Shown in pieces: positions 62,304-64,000 of a DNA stretch of 64,000 bases (position 1 is the stretch's first letter; each line of letters starts with the position of its first letter). The translations under genes and the position numbers were made by a program. The stretch comes from Fuerstiella marisgermanici (GTDB lineage: Bacteria > Planctomycetota > Planctomycetia > Planctomycetales > Planctomycetaceae): positions 2,914,001 to 2,978,000 of the forward strand of contig NZ_CP017641.1 in NCBI RefSeq assembly GCF_001983935.1. The letters are read 5' to 3'. Under the pieces are notes generated by a model. The model was not told the origin of the DNA. It was given only the letters and a program-made list of their open reading frames with translations, and made no database searches.

Positions 62304-63794
62304 CTAGCCCAGGCCCCAGCCCATCGGGGCGTCGTCGTCGATGCCGATCACGATACTCTTGCGTTTCAAGTAAGCCAGCAGACCTTCCATGCCGAGTTCC
62401 ACGCCAGTGCCGCTTAGCTTGTGTGGTGACAACGAGATCTGCGGATAGCCGGCGAGCATCGTGTTTGCCCACACAATCCCCGTATCCAGCGCCTTGGAAA
62501 CTCGCAACGCCTTCGAACCGTCTCGCGTCCACACCGAACCAGACAGGCCGTAGTCGACGGAATTCGCAATGCGGACGGCTTCTGCCTCAGATTCGAATTG
62601 CACAACGCTTAAGACCGGGCCGAAGATTTCTTCGTCGTGAACCTGCATGCCCGGCTTTACGCCGGACACGATCGTCGGCTGTAGCCAGAATCCGTTGGCG
62701 CACGCGCCGTTAACTTCCGCTTTGCCACCGCCGCACAAAATCTGACGCCCCTCGCCACCGGATTCGGCCAGGTACTTCAAGGCGATTTCATATTGGCCGT
62801 TGGTGATCATCGGACCAATCAGTGTGTCTTCGTTCTTAGGGTCGCCGAGCGTAATCTTCTTCGCTCGTTCCACCAGCATGGCTTCAAATTCTGACGCCAC
62901 TGATTTTTCGATCAGCAGTCGCGAGCATGAAACACACAACTGACCGCTGTTGACGAATGCGCTTAACAACGCTGCCTCGGCCGCTCGTTCCAGGTCAGCA
63001 TCAGCGAAGACGACCATCGCATTTTTGCCGCCGCATTCCAGATTCACCATCTTCATCTGGGACGTAGCCGTGGACTGAATGTGCTGTCCAACGGACGTTG
63101 AACCCGTGAAGGAAATCTTCTTCACTGCGGGGTGTTCAATCAACGCCTGTCCCGTCTTCGATCCACTGCCCAGGACCACGTTTACGATGCCAGGTGGAAT
63201 GCCTGCTTCTGTACATAGTTTGGCAAACGCTACTGTGCCCAGCGGCGTTTCCTGAGCTGGCTTCAGCACGATTGCGTTACCAGCCGCGATCCCCGGAGCC
63301 ACCTTCAATGCAGCGTTGACGAAAGGATAATTCCACGGGAGGATTCCGGCCACTACGCCGTACGGTTCGTAAAGCTGCATCAGCACTTCGCTGGGCACGC
63401 CCGATTTGATCGAACCTTCTACCTTGTCGGCCGCTCCGGCATAAAACCGAATGATGGCCGCCGTCAGCGGGATTTCTCCCGCGCGAAGCTGACTAATTGG
63501 CTTACCGGTGTCCTGTAGTTCGATGTCGACCAATTCGTCCGACTTTTCTTCCACAAGATCCGCCAGCTTTAACAGCAAGCGACCTCGTTCAGCAGCGGCC
63601 ATTGTTTGCCACGACTTCTGCTCGAACGCTCGCTGACTGGACGTCACGATCCGATCCACAGCGGCAGCATCGCATTCGGTTTCTGATGCGATTGTCGATC
63701 CAGTTGCCGGATTCACGACGGGAAAGCTGGTCGGGCCTGCGTCGGTCACTTCGACGCCGTCGATGATCGGAAGTACAGAAGTTGGGTCTGTCAT
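62304..63794 (-). CDS. NAD(P)-dependent aldehyde dehydrogenase
   Basis: A 496-aa enzyme of the ALDH superfamily, oxidising an aldehyde to the acid. All key residues are visible: Asn155 in ILPWNYPF, Lys178 in VLKPAQETP, the GSTSVG cofactor motif at 231-236, the general base Glu253 in NLECGGKN and the nucleophile Cys287 in NSGQLCVSC. The sequence is closest in style to betaine-aldehyde or semialdehyde dehydrogenases, but the substrate is not readable. ATG 63794 overlaps the stop of the upstream sialidase-like gene (ATGA), so the two are coupled, which suggests catabolism of a sugar or amino-sugar. Confidence 0.95.
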   Translation of the reverse strand: MTDPTSVLPIIDGVEVTDAGPTSFPVVNPATGSTIASETECDAAAVDRIVTSSQRAFEQKSWQTMAAAERGRLLLKLADLVEEKSDELVDIELQDTGKPISQLRAGEIPLTAAIIRFYAGAADKVEGSIKSGVPSEVLMQLYEPYGVVAGILPWNYPFVNAALKVAPGIAAGNAIVLKPAQETPLGTVAFAKLCTEAGIPPGIVNVVLGSGSKTGQALIEHPAVKKISFTGSTSVGQHIQSTATSQMKMVNLECGGKNAMVVFADADLERAAEAALLSAFVNSGQLCVSCSRLLIEKSVASEFEAMLVERAKKITLGDPKNEDTLIGPMITNGQYEIALKYLAESGGEGRQILCGGGKAEVNGACANGFWLQPTIVSGVKPGMQVHDEEIFGPVLSVVQFESEAEAVRIANSVDYGLSGSVWTRDGSKALRVSKALDTGIVWANTMLAGYPQISLSPHKLSGTGVELGMEGLLAYLKRKSIVIGIDDDAPMGWGLG

Positions 63795-64000
63795 TTTTGA
63801 TTTCCGTAAAGCCATATGACGGGCAGCGACCGAAATCGGCACGACCATGAGTGGTCGCCAATTTTGCTGTCCCAGTAACTCATTGCCATCCGCTCGCCAA
63901 CAAACATCAGGCTCGTGTAAGAATAGGTTCGGCTGGCGTCGTCTTCCAGGTTCCCGACAGTTTGCCATGTATCGCCATCGTCGTCAGACACGGCGGCGGT
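63791..64000 (-). CDS. Sialidase/BNR-repeat (exo-alpha-sialidase-like) protein, C-terminal part
   Basis: Only the last 69 residues lie in the window. They contain a perfect Asp-box (SDDDGDTW, pattern SxDxGxTW) and a typical last blade ending SCRFRSLPVIWLYG. Proteins with such Asp-boxes are beta-propellers, including sialidases that cleave terminal sialic acids and many planctomycete relatives of unknown specificity. It is coupled to the ALDH gene by an ATGA overlap. The remainder, with the catalytic residues, is outside the window, so activity cannot be judged. Confidence 0.82.
   Translation of the reverse strand, partial: TAAVSDDDGDTWQTVGNLEDDASRTYSYTSLMFVGERMAMSYWDSKIGDHSWSCRFRSLPVIWLYGNQK

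Noticed and set aside
63795-63968. N-terminal extension of the aldehyde dehydrogenase
   Set aside because: That stretch codes the C-terminus of the sialidase-like protein in another frame, including a perfect Asp-box.

Overview
The window reads as chromosomal DNA of a planctomycete (Planctomycetota). The evidence is two c-type-cytochrome (DUF1587/1595/1592/1588/1585) plus DUF1552 gene pairs, a DUF1559 pilin-like protein, very large Ser/Thr kinases with zinc-ribbon, RDD or LRR-like extensions, ECF sigma factors of the kind found beside such kinases, and a giant secreted protein with an N-terminal LEQRSLLS tag. The family names come from recognisable motifs, not from database searches. There are no rRNA or tRNA genes, no CRISPR array, no transposase and no phage genes that I can support. 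Coding density is high, and the long open frames antisense to real genes are codon-usage shadows.

Layout. 1-4.2 kb (-): a cytochrome/DUF1552 pair, the DUF1552 gene cut by the window start. 4.6-5.7 kb (+): a secreted esterase. 6.2-10.2 kb (-): an ECF sigma factor followed by a kinase-RDD fusion. 10.5-13.8 kb (+): a second cytochrome/DUF1552 pair. 14-16 kb (+): an unknown membrane protein and NhaA. 16.3-20 kb (+): a mosaic giant secreted protein. 20.1-34 kb: a signalling-rich stretch with an LRR-like kinase, a small secreted protein, a second ECF sigma factor, a kinase and a kinase-less WD40-like protein in tandem, an anti-sigma-like membrane protein ATGA-coupled to an unknown gene, and a STAS protein.

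34.2-36 kb: a LOG-family protein and infC, which appears to start at ATT. 36.6-40 kb (+): a three-gene set of GT2 glycosyltransferase, membrane-anchored TylF-type methyltransferase and NAD-dependent epimerase. 40-49.3 kb: DUF1559 pilin-like protein, lipoprotein, small conserved proteins, zinc-ribbon/TPR-like membrane protein, Uma2 endonuclease-fold protein and TPR lipoprotein. 49.3-50.6 kb (-): trpA-rpiB. 50.8-53.2 kb (+): a TPR/peroxiredoxin-like fusion.

The strongest candidate for an under-described system is 53.5-61.7 kb. A TolC-type outer-membrane protein with a 450-residue unusual N-terminal region is divergent from three co-directional genes: a GAF-HlyD fusion, a PqqD-like/M50 metalloprotease/HlyD fusion and a periplasmic HlyD adaptor. 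No ABC, RND or MFS pump is present, so the M50 protein may itself be the inner-membrane component of an export or processing machine. The window closes (-) with an aldehyde dehydrogenase ATGA-coupled to a sialidase/BNR-type protein cut by the window end.

Several short palindromic elements recur between genes. They include a 31-nt element at 16.04 and 62.2 kb, a 19-nt inverted pair at 41.4 and 53.5 kb, and a CCTCCCC hairpin at 35.4 and 53.3 kb.
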